A DNA stretch of 9,414 nucleotides from positions 1 through 9,414 of the forward strand of contig JAEEOD010000288.1 in NCBI GenBank assembly GCA_016284115.1. Direction: 5' to 3'. This DNA comes from Bacteroidaceae bacterium (GTDB lineage: Bacteria; Bacteroidota; Bacteroidia; Bacteroidales; Bacteroidaceae). This document shows positions 1 through 6,428 of this stretch, one piece after another. How positions within the stretch are numbered: the stretch's first letter is position 1; every line of letters begins with the position of its first letter. The position numbers and the translations under genes were made by a program. The notes under the pieces are model-generated. The model was not told the DNA's origin and searched no databases. It worked only from the letters and a program-made list of their open reading frames with translations.

Positions 1-420
1 CTTAGCTGGGACACGAGTGGATGCATAACGGGCAGGAATTATGCCTACGAATCGCATGTCGAGTTGACGGAGCAGACGTTGCACATAAGGCTGTTGCCAA
101 TCATGCTCCTTGAATCGCTGGTTGCCAGCTTGCAGTATATCAACATCGAGACGGATGATTTCCTGAAATTTCTCATCTGGCGTACGACCAGCCATGCGTT
201 CTATCTCTTTGGTGATAGCACGAACCTCTTCATAAGGCAAATCTGAATCAAACCTAGCAGCACGGTTAAGGAACCAATCGGGACGCAGAGTGCCCATGGG
301 TTCGGAAGTCTGTTCACTGCTGAAACGAATACATGGGAACTGGCGAGAGAGTTCACTCACCGCCAGTTTCATATTATTCTCAGAGTCGGTATTACTACCG
401 ATACATAAGATGTATTTCAT
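1..420 (-). CDS. FolK-like domain fused to KdsB (CMP-KDO synthetase), partial at window edge
   Basis: The frame starts with ATG at 418-420 and reads without a stop for 140 codons to the window edge, so the C-terminus is missing. Residues 1-121 resemble 6-hydroxymethyl-7,8-dihydropterin pyrophosphokinase (folate pathway): IGSN near residue 7, a SEQTSEP stretch, WFLNRA around 49-54, IERMAGR, and RLDVDIL near 92-98, which keeps the Arg and the two metal-binding Asp of the family. The usual C-terminal part (PHP...R.FVL.PL) is absent, so this is a short HPPK-like domain of uncertain activity. At residue 122 a second protein begins, MRFVGIIPARYASTRVPAK, the classic N-terminal nucleotide-binding motif of 3-deoxy-manno-octulosonate cytidylyltransferase, which activates KDO for lipopolysaccharide. 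KdsB could start separately at its own ATG (55-57), but no stop separates the two parts. The start lies 4 bases after the stop of the penicillin-binding protein gene (TAAAATTATG), so both are almost certainly co-transcribed. Certain of the two homologies; moderately sure that a fused protein is made. Confidence 0.85.
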   Translation of the reverse strand, partial: MKYILCIGSNTDSENNMKLAVSELSRQFPCIRFSSEQTSEPMGTLRPDWFLNRAARFDSDLPYEEVRAITKEIERMAGRTPDEKFQEIIRLDVDILQAGNQRFKEHDWQQPYVQRLLRQLDMRFVGIIPARYASTRVPAK

Positions 421-424
421 AATT

Positions 425-2746
425 TTATTCAAAGATTTCGTCAAGTCCTACAGCGACAGTATTATCAGTCATATCGACACCATCGTCACTACATGGATCA
501 AAATTGGCTGGAAACACGAAGCTCTCGCTTTGATCATATCCTAATGTTGGATCTTCATAAACCTGCTTCATATAAGCTGCCCAAATAGGCAAGGCCATGG
601 AAGCGCCCTGACCATAGGTCATCGTATCGAAATGGATATCACGGTTTTCACCACCTACCCAGCAACCAGACACTAAGGACGGAGTAAAGCCCATAAACCA
701 ACCGTCTGAGTTGGAGTTGGTAGTACCAGTCTTACCACCCATATCGGCAGAGATGCCTAAACGACGCACACGACCACCAGTACCTTCGTTGACGACAGCA
801 CGCAACATAACCAGCATCTTATAAGCACTTGAGGCACTGATTACCTCCTGCATCTCCGGATAGAAAGTCGCTACAACATTTCCATCAGCATCTTCAATAC
901 GTGTCACAAATACAGGTGCCACTCGGATACCATGATTGGGGAAAGCTGTATATGCACTCACCATCTCGCCCACAGATATCTCGCATGGGCCTAAGCAGAG
1001 GGAAACCACTGGGTCAATCTGTTGATTACGCACACCAAAACTATTGATGAGTCGTTTCAAGCTATAAGGACTGAGTTTGCTCATGAGGTAGGCAGTGATC
1101 CAGTTGTCGGAATTGGCCAAACCCCACTTGATGGTGACGTTCTCGCCAATGCGACTGTGGTTGGCGTTACGAGGAGTCCAAGGACGGTTGTTCTCATCCA
1201 GCAAGGTATATGACACATGACGTACCAAATCACAAGGAGAGAAACCGTTTTCCATGGCCAATGTATAGACGTATGGCTTCACCGTTGAACCTATCTGACG
1301 ACGTCCCTGCATAGCCATATCGTATTGGAAATAGTTGTAGTTAGGTCCACCTACATACGCCTTAACATGACCTGTGCGTGGATCCATCGACATGAAACCT
1401 GAACGCAGGAAATACTTATAGTAGCGCAGGGAGTCAAGCGGCGACATTATGGTGTCTTTCAATCCATCCCAACTCCAAACAGACATCTCTATTGGGGTAT
1501 TGAATGCCTCGTCGATTTCAGCATCGGAAGCACCCGCTTTCTTCATGTTGCGGTAACGGTCGCTCTGCTGTACGGCACGATCCATGATATCCTTCACCTG
1601 TTCAGTGGAAAGGTTACGAGTGAAAGGAGCCGTCTTAGACTTAGCCTTCTCCTTAAAGAATTGCTGCTGCAAGTCCTTGAGGTGACCTTCCACAGCATTT
1701 TCAGCATAGCGCTGCATATGACTGTTGATAGTAGTATAAATCTTCAGACCATCGGTATAAAGATTGTATTTCTCACCATCTTTATTGACATTCTTCTCGC
1801 ACCAGCCATAAAGAGGATTGGTTTCCCAGTCGAGGGAATCTTCATACCATTGCTGCATCTGCCAGCCACGATAGTCAGACTTCACTGGCTTCTTGGCTGT
1901 CATCACCCCACGAAGATACTCGCGGAAATAGGTTGCTATACCCTCTTTATGGTCTACACGGTTGTAGTGTAGCGTCAATGGAAGATTCTTGAGTGAATCG
2001 GCCTCTTGTTGGGTAATATATCCAGCCTTCTCCATCTGTCCCAATACGACATTGCGGCGACTGCGTGAGCGTTCATTAAAACGCACGGGATTGTAGAGAG
2101 AAGGGTTCTTACACATACCCACTAACGTGGCAGCTTCTTCTACCTTAAGGTCGGCAGGGGTACAGTTGAAATAAGTGAACGCTGCCGTCTTGATGCCTAC
2201 CGCATTATTTAGGAAGTCGAACTTATTGAGATACATGGTAATAATTTCTTCCTTGGTATAGTAGCGTTCCAAGTTGACAGCTATCACCCATTCGATAGGT
2301 TTCTGCATGGCACGCTCCATGAAACTGCTCGCACTAGGCGAATAGAGCTGCTTAGAGAGTTGTTGGGTAAGAGTACTACCACCACCGGCATTACGCTGCA
2401 TCAGCACACCACGCTTAATGATGGCACGAACCAAACCAATGAAGTCGATGCCTGAATGATTGTTGAAACGAACATCCTCAGTAGCTATCAGTGCATGAAT
2501 CAAATTTGGAGCTATCTCGTCATAGCCCACATACACACGGTTTTCTTTGCTATAGGAATAGGTGCCAAGCACCTCGCCATCATCAGAAATAACTTCGGTG
2601 GCGAACTTATAATTCGGATTCTCCAAATCTTCTACAGGTGGCATATAGCCTATCCATCCTTTGGCGATGCCAGTAAACACCAACAACATGGCTACCAGTC
2701 CAATAACCAGCAAAGCCCATAACCCTATAATGATTTTTTTCAGCAT
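425..2746 (-). CDS. mrcA: Class A penicillin-binding protein 1A (bifunctional transglycosylase/transpeptidase)
   Basis: A 773-residue inner-membrane enzyme that polymerises lipid II into glycan strands and cross-links the stem peptides of peptidoglycan. Residues about 4-26 form one membrane anchor. The GT51 transglycosylase domain spans roughly 60-240: catalytic Glu90 in ATEDVRF, GGGSTLTQQLSKQL at 121-134, a KPIEW motif with Glu152, then YTKEEIITMYLN at 163-174. The transpeptidase domain spans roughly 440-730 and has all three penicillin-binding motifs: STVK (Ser487 nucleophile, Lys490), SDN at 546-548 and KTGT at 672-675. The length is normal for the family. The linker (about 245-440) is long and charged, a variable region in class A PBPs. 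The tail after about 745 is acidic. The start is the ATG just before the hydrophobic anchor; the upstream bases TTTAACGATT show no Shine-Dalgarno, as is common in this phylum. It heads an operon with the FolK-like/KdsB frame, pairing wall synthesis with LPS precursor synthesis. pbp1a or ponA would be equally good names. Confidence 0.96.
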   Translation of the reverse strand: MLKKIIIGLWALLVIGLVAMLLVFTGIAKGWIGYMPPVEDLENPNYKFATEVISDDGEVLGTYSYSKENRVYVGYDEIAPNLIHALIATEDVRFNNHSGIDFIGLVRAIIKRGVLMQRNAGGGSTLTQQLSKQLYSPSASSFMERAMQKPIEWVIAVNLERYYTKEEIITMYLNKFDFLNNAVGIKTAAFTYFNCTPADLKVEEAATLVGMCKNPSLYNPVRFNERSRSRRNVVLGQMEKAGYITQQEADSLKNLPLTLHYNRVDHKEGIATYFREYLRGVMTAKKPVKSDYRGWQMQQWYEDSLDWETNPLYGWCEKNVNKDGEKYNLYTDGLKIYTTINSHMQRYAENAVEGHLKDLQQQFFKEKAKSKTAPFTRNLSTEQVKDIMDRAVQQSDRYRNMKKAGASDAEIDEAFNTPIEMSVWSWDGLKDTIMSPLDSLRYYKYFLRSGFMSMDPRTGHVKAYVGGPNYNYFQYDMAMQGRRQIGSTVKPYVYTLAMENGFSPCDLVRHVSYTLLDENNRPWTPRNANHSRIGENVTIKWGLANSDNWITAYLMSKLSPYSLKRLINSFGVRNQQIDPVVSLCLGPCEISVGEMVSAYTAFPNHGIRVAPVFVTRIEDADGNVVATFYPEMQEVISASSAYKMLVMLRAVVNEGTGGRVRRLGISADMGGKTGTTNSNSDGWFMGFTPSLVSGCWVGGENRDIHFDTMTYGQGASMALPIWAAYMKQVYEDPTLGYDQSESFVFPANFDPCSDDGVDMTDNTVAVGLDEIFE

Positions 2747-2763
2747 AATCGTTAAATTTTAGG

Positions 2764-2771
2764 CAAAGTTA
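2764..2771 (-). promoter_or_regulatory. Possible promoter -7 box for the penicillin-binding protein operon
   Basis: Read on the minus strand this is TAACTTTG, an exact match to the Bacteroidota primary-sigma -7 consensus TAnnTTTG. It would start transcription around 2757, giving a leader of only about 10 bases before the ATG at 2746. The expected -33 TTTG about 18-20 bases upstream is poor (TATG at 2788-2791). It fits a divergent promoter arrangement, but the short leader and weak -33 element leave it uncertain. Confidence 0.4.
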
Positions 2772-2792
2772 AAGAATTAGTTGGAAACATAC

Positions 2793-2822
2793 GTTGTTTT
2801 TTAAATATTTTCTTTACCTTTG
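2793..2822 (+). promoter_or_regulatory. Bacteroidota-type promoter driving the GH109-kinase-AraC operon
   Basis: The -7 box TACCTTTG (2815-2822) matches TAnnTTTG exactly, and a -33-like GTTG (2793-2796) lies 18 bases upstream, within the usual spacing. Between them is a T-rich run. Transcription would start near 2829-2830, about 26 bases before the ATG at 2856. The leader has no obvious Shine-Dalgarno. I see no clear inverted repeat that would mark an operator for the AraC-type regulator encoded third in this operon. Confidence 0.6.
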
Positions 2823-2855
2823 AACTATAATAACCAATTTTAAGACTAGACAACT

Positions 2856-4262
2856 ATGATTCGCTCTGTTTTCGGTATTATAGTAGCTGGATTACTGATA
2901 ACCAGTTGCTCATCTTCTCCTGAAGAGAAGAATCAAATATTTGAACCCATCAAAACAGTAATTCCTCAACGTCCTGCTGGGCAAGAGGATGTGCTGCAAC
3001 TCACGGCTCCCAAATTAGAAACTGTGCGTGTTGGTTTTGTAGGTTTGGGTATGAGAGGACCGGGAGCTGTAGAACGATTTACCCATATTCCAGGCACCCA
3101 AGTGGTGGCACTGTGTGACGTGCTACCTGAAAATGTAGAGAAGTGTCAGGAAATATTACGTAAGGCAGGACTGCCTGAGGCTGCAGCTTATAGTGGTGAT
3201 ACAGAAGTGTTCAAACAGTTGTGCGAACGCGATGATATCGACCTTGTGTATATTGCTACCGACTGGATTCACCACGTACCCGTGGCCCTCTATGCTATGG
3301 AACATGGCAAACATGCTGCAATCGAGGTACCATCAGCTACCTCACTGGAAGACATATGGAAGTTGATTGACACTTCAGAGCGTACCCGTAAACATTGTAT
3401 TCAACTAGAAAATTGTTGCTACGATTTCTTCGAGTTGACAGCATTGAACATGGCACAGCAAGGGGTGTTTGGTGAAGTGCTGCATGTAGAGGGTGCTTAT
3501 CTGCATAATTTGGACCCTTATTGGGAAGAATACTGGAACAACTGGCGCATGGATTTCAATCGCACACATCGTGGCGACATCTACCCTACTCACGGATTTG
3601 GACCTGTTTGTCAGGTGTTGAACATACACCGAGGCGACCAGTTGCAAACTTTAGTAGCAATGGATACCAAGGCGGTGAATGGCCCCGCTCACATCAAGAA
3701 AACTACTGGTGAAACGGTGACTGACTTTAAGAATGGTGACGAGACCACTACCATGATAAAGACAAAGAACGGTGCTACCATCCTGTTGGAGCATGGCGTA
3801 ATGACGCCACGGCCCTATAGTCGTATGTACCAAGTGGTGGGTACGAAAGGCTATGCAGGTAAATATCCTGTGCAGCAGTTCTGCGTGCTGCCTGAGCAAC
3901 TGGATCGCTCTCTGTTACCTGAGAAGTTTGACGAACGCTATGAGGTAACACTGACCAATGAAGCCAAGGACAAGGTGATGGAGGCTTATAGGAGCCCTAT
4001 TCTTACCAAAGATTTGGAGGAAACAGCTAAGACAGTTGGAGGTCATGGTGGTATGGATTTCATCATGGATTACCGACTGGTATATTGCCTACACAATGGA
4101 TTGCCGCTGGATATGGATGTATATGACTTGGCAGAATGGTGCTGCATTGGGGAATTGTCTGCCATCTCGATGGACAATGGCTGTGTGCCAGTAGAAATAC
4201 CCGACTTCACCCGTGGCGGACAAGACAAGGTGAAGGGATTCTCATACGCTTTTGCAGAATGA
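2856..4262 (+). CDS. GH109-type lipoprotein, probable NAD-dependent alpha-N-acetylgalactosaminidase
   Basis: A 468-residue protein of the Gfo/Idh/MocA fold whose overall pattern matches glycoside hydrolase family 109. Those enzymes use tightly bound NAD to remove terminal alpha-GalNAc (for example from blood-group-A antigen or mucin O-glycans) by transient oxidation and elimination. Residues 1-17 are a signal peptide with a lipobox-like LITSC; Cys18 would be lipidated, followed by SSSPEEKN, so an envelope lipoprotein is expected. The Rossmann domain starts near 57 with VGFVGLGMRG (GxGxxG at 63-68). AIEVPSA (155-161) sits where oxidoreductases carry EKP. The substrate domain includes GAYLHNLDPYW (213-223) and GDIYPTHGFGP (240-250), the GH109 signature with candidate catalytic Tyr243 and His246. 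It is first in a three-gene operon; its TGA overlaps the next ATG by 4 bases, and the next gene is a sugar kinase that suits the released GalNAc. A related oxidoreductase acting on another sugar is possible. No twin-arginine signal is seen, unusual for an exported NAD-binding protein. Confidence 0.87.
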   Translation: MIRSVFGIIVAGLLITSCSSSPEEKNQIFEPIKTVIPQRPAGQEDVLQLTAPKLETVRVGFVGLGMRGPGAVERFTHIPGTQVVALCDVLPENVEKCQEILRKAGLPEAAAYSGDTEVFKQLCERDDIDLVYIATDWIHHVPVALYAMEHGKHAAIEVPSATSLEDIWKLIDTSERTRKHCIQLENCCYDFFELTALNMAQQGVFGEVLHVEGAYLHNLDPYWEEYWNNWRMDFNRTHRGDIYPTHGFGPVCQVLNIHRGDQLQTLVAMDTKAVNGPAHIKKTTGETVTDFKNGDETTTMIKTKNGATILLEHGVMTPRPYSRMYQVVGTKGYAGKYPVQQFCVLPEQLDRSLLPEKFDERYEVTLTNEAKDKVMEAYRSPILTKDLEETAKTVGGHGGMDFIMDYRLVYCLHNGLPLDMDVYDLAEWCCIGELSAISMDNGCVPVEIPDFTRGGQDKVKGFSYAFAE

Positions 4263-5344
4263 AAGATTTACGCAACATAACCTCACAATTCAATATACAG
4301 GGAACTGTAAGCGATATCAGGCCATTGGGTAATGGACTTATCAACGACACTTTTTTGGTAAGTACTGTAGAGTTCGACACACCTGACTATGTTCTACAAC
4401 GCATCAATCACCATATCTTCCAAAATGTAGATTTGTTGCAAGATAATATCGAAAAGGTAACTCGACATATTCGTTCCAAACTGCAAGCAATAGGAGACAA
4501 TGATATAGATAGAAAAGTTTTGACGTTCGTTTTTACCCAGAACGGCAAGACATATCACTTTGATGGTGAGAGTTATTGGCGCATGTCAATTTTTATTGCA
4601 CGTACTCAGACAATCGATGTTGTAAACGAATCAACTGCATTATCAGCAGGCTTAGCTTTTGGACGCTTTGAAGCTATGTTGGCAGATATTCCAGACCAGT
4701 TAGGAGAACCTATCCCCCACTTTCATGACATTGAATTAAGAGTAAAGCAATTGGAAGATGCCATGAGCGACAACAAGGCTGGCAGGCTGAGCCAAGTACA
4801 AGACATTTGTAAGCAAATCATAGATGTCAGCCCATCAATGAGTGCAGCTTCCGAATGGCTACGTAACGGCTTTTTACCTACTCGAATCTGCCATTGTGAC
4901 CCGAAAGTGAACAACATCTTGTTCAACGAACAAGGGGAGGTGCTCTGTGTAATTGATCTCGACACCGTGATGCCCAGTCATATCTATTCAGATTATGGTG
5001 ATTTTCTGCGTACTGCCGCAAATTACACCAATGAAGATGATGCTGATTTGAATAACGTAGGGTTCAATATGCTTATTTTCAAAGCATTTACAAAAGGATA
5101 CTTACAAAGTGCCCAATCATTCCTAACTGATGAAGAAATCGCCAAAATGCCATACGGAGCTGCTTTGTTCCCATACATGCAGTGTATAAGGTTCCTTGCC
5201 GATTATCTGAATGGCGATACTTATTATAAAATAGCATATCCTGAGCACAATCTTGTACGTACCAAAAACCAGCTAAAACTCTACCAAGATGTTGAAGCTC
5301 ACTCTGATGAAATGAATCGTTTTATTGAAGATTACATACCATGA
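4259..5344 (+). CDS. APH-fold sugar kinase, N-acetylhexosamine 1-kinase (NahK)-like
   Basis: A 361-residue cytoplasmic kinase of the aminoglycoside phosphotransferase/choline kinase fold, most like N-acetylhexosamine 1-kinase, which converts GlcNAc/GalNAc plus ATP to the sugar 1-phosphate. The N-lobe has a glycine-containing loop (GNGLINDTFLV, 24-34) and YVLQRIN (44-50). The catalytic loop is HCDPKVNN (His212, Asp214, Asn219; the HxDxxxxN Brenner motif) and the metal-binding motif is VIDLDT (Asp233/Asp235), followed by SDYGDFLRT. I chose the ATG at 4259 rather than an in-frame ATG at 4136: the earlier start would lie 127 bases inside the GH109 gene and add an unrelated N-terminus, while 4259 gives an ATGA overlap with the GH109 stop and a homologous start. 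The same 4-base overlap joins it to the AraC gene, so all three are probably translationally coupled. Context suggests GalNAc released by the upstream glycosidase is its substrate. Some Bacteroidota homologues carry the misleading label mucin desulfatase; nothing here resembles a sulfatase. Exact sugar specificity cannot be read from the sequence. Confidence 0.82.
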   Translation: MKDLRNITSQFNIQGTVSDIRPLGNGLINDTFLVSTVEFDTPDYVLQRINHHIFQNVDLLQDNIEKVTRHIRSKLQAIGDNDIDRKVLTFVFTQNGKTYHFDGESYWRMSIFIARTQTIDVVNESTALSAGLAFGRFEAMLADIPDQLGEPIPHFHDIELRVKQLEDAMSDNKAGRLSQVQDICKQIIDVSPSMSAASEWLRNGFLPTRICHCDPKVNNILFNEQGEVLCVIDLDTVMPSHIYSDYGDFLRTAANYTNEDDADLNNVGFNMLIFKAFTKGYLQSAQSFLTDEEIAKMPYGAALFPYMQCIRFLADYLNGDTYYKIAYPEHNLVRTKNQLKLYQDVEAHSDEMNRFIEDYIP

Positions 5345-6222
5345 AAAAGATTAGCATAGAATACCTAAAGAACGAAGATTACGTTGATTATATAGACGGT
5401 GACCTCTTCCTGATTGAAAATGTGGAGAAGCTACCTACCATCAAGATGGGTGCTGTCGAGGTAGAAGCTATTATCGTGATTTTCTGTTTGTCTGGCGTTG
5501 GGCAAGTGACCATGAACGGCACGAGATATCAACTTAAACGCAACCAGTTGATGTTGGGAATGCCGCATACCGTATATTCCAATTACATGAAACTGACCGA
5601 CAATTTCGAGGTAAAAATTATCGGTATTTCTACCCGTGCTTTGAATAGCTCGGTATTTATGACAAAAAACATTTGGAAAAACTTCTATTTCTTGCTTAAC
5701 AATCCAGTGCTGGATGTTAACGATGAAGATGTCAAACTGTTTAGCCATTACTACGAATTGGCCAACCTGAAAATACACAGTGAACGTTCACCTTTCCACC
5801 AAGCCATTATGATGTCGCTTGTACACAGCGTGGTATTTGAGTTACTGGCTCTAACCAACAAAGTGGAGAGTATAGATTTTGATGAAGATGATCAAGCCAG
5901 TCAAAGTGATGTCTTGTTCAGAAATTTCTTGCAATTACTGGCTGAACATGAGGGACGTGTTCGTTCCGTGCAGGAGTATGCCGATATGCTGTACGTATCC
6001 CCCAAATATCTCTCGTCAGTTGTAAAGCAGATGAGTGGAAGAACAGCACTTGCTTTGATTCACGAAACAACTATCCATGCCATTGTGCGACAACTGAAAT
6101 ATACTGATAAGCCAATCAAGGAAATTTCGGATGACATGAAGTTCCCAAGCCTCTCATTCTTTGGCAAATTTGTAAAGACACAACTAGGTGTATCTCCCAA
6201 GAAATTTAGAAAAGGAGGATAA
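5341..6222 (+). CDS. AraC-family transcriptional regulator
   Basis: A 293-residue regulator. Residues about 20-100 look like an AraC-type cupin sensor domain (alternating strands, with GVGQVTMNGTRYQLKRNQL at 52-70). A helical linker containing an acidic stretch (DFDEDDQ, 179-185) follows. The C-terminal third (about 190-291) is a double helix-turn-helix AraC domain: the first HTH is around 208-229 (VQEYADMLYVSPKYLSSVVK) and the second around 257-278, with PIKEISDDMKFPSLSFFGKFVK, ending in the typical LGVSPKKFRK. The ATG sits in an ATGA overlap with the kinase stop, so it is made with the glycosidase and kinase. That arrangement suggests local autoregulated control of the operon, perhaps in response to an amino sugar or its phosphate; the ligand is inferred only. 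No transmembrane segment is present, so this is a one-component regulator and not a hybrid two-component system of the kind common in polysaccharide loci. Confidence 0.92.
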   Translation: MKKISIEYLKNEDYVDYIDGDLFLIENVEKLPTIKMGAVEVEAIIVIFCLSGVGQVTMNGTRYQLKRNQLMLGMPHTVYSNYMKLTDNFEVKIIGISTRALNSSVFMTKNIWKNFYFLLNNPVLDVNDEDVKLFSHYYELANLKIHSERSPFHQAIMMSLVHSVVFELLALTNKVESIDFDEDDQASQSDVLFRNFLQLLAEHEGRVRSVQEYADMLYVSPKYLSSVVKQMSGRTALALIHETTIHAIVRQLKYTDKPIKEISDDMKFPSLSFFGKFVKTQLGVSPKKFRKGG

Positions 6223-6253
6223 GACTGATTATCATTTTGTAATTGCAAGAATT

Positions 6254-6418
6254 ATGAAGAATAAACATCTTATATTGTCACTTGTTTTCGTATTTGCTTT
6301 GCAGGCATATGCACAAAATCAGGTAGACATGCGGGAAACTGTGGAATTTCTGGTTTCACAGGAACTTGGTGGCAGATACCCTGTAACTAGGGGCGATATA
6401 CTTATCATAATAACTTGA
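6254..6418 (+). pseudogene. Truncated remnant of a secreted M28-type peptidase
   Basis: A 54-codon frame that encodes a clean Sec signal peptide (MKNKHLILSLVFVFALQAYA, cleavage probably after AYA at 18-20) followed by QNQVDMRETVEFLVSQELGGRYPVTRGD. The ETVEFL..QELGGRYP.T.GD pattern is the start of the mature region of secreted M28 family metallopeptidases, where E-L-x-G-R-x-P-G-T-x-G is common. The frame then runs into ILIIIT and a stop. The zinc-binding peptidase body, several hundred residues, is absent from all frames, because the convergent CDF gene begins (its stop codon) 10 bases later. This points to a deletion with a junction between about 6395 and 6428. The ATG at 6254 is used rather than 6188, since the earlier start lies inside the AraC gene and would spoil the signal peptide. 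It could still be transcribed by read-through from the AraC gene, 31 bases upstream. An alternative reading is a genuine small secreted peptide. Confidence 0.65.
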
Positions 6419-6428
6419 TTAATTATCT

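Noticed and set aside
64..544. Two short plus-strand frames at 64-246 and 290-544.
   Set aside because: They lie opposite the FolK-like/KdsB frame and the PBP C-terminus, both supported by conserved motifs.
1661..1972. Plus-strand frames opposite the penicillin-binding protein gene (also 1022-1213 and 2456-2722).
   Set aside because: All lie antisense to conserved PBP coding sequence and encode nothing recognisable.
4136..4258. Upstream in-frame ATG that would extend the kinase by 41 residues.
   Set aside because: It lies within the end of the GH109 gene, adds sequence unlike the kinase family, and the ATG at 4259 forms a clean ATGA overlap with the preceding stop.
6212..6219. Perfect Shine-Dalgarno-like AAAGGAGG at the end of the AraC gene.
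   Set aside because: It encodes the last residues of the AraC protein, and the next ATG is about 35 bases away, too far for a ribosome-binding site.
6223..6428. Search for a bidirectional terminator between the AraC and CDF genes.
   Set aside because: Only short imperfect repeats such as GCATATGC are present, without a strong stem followed by a T-run on either strand.
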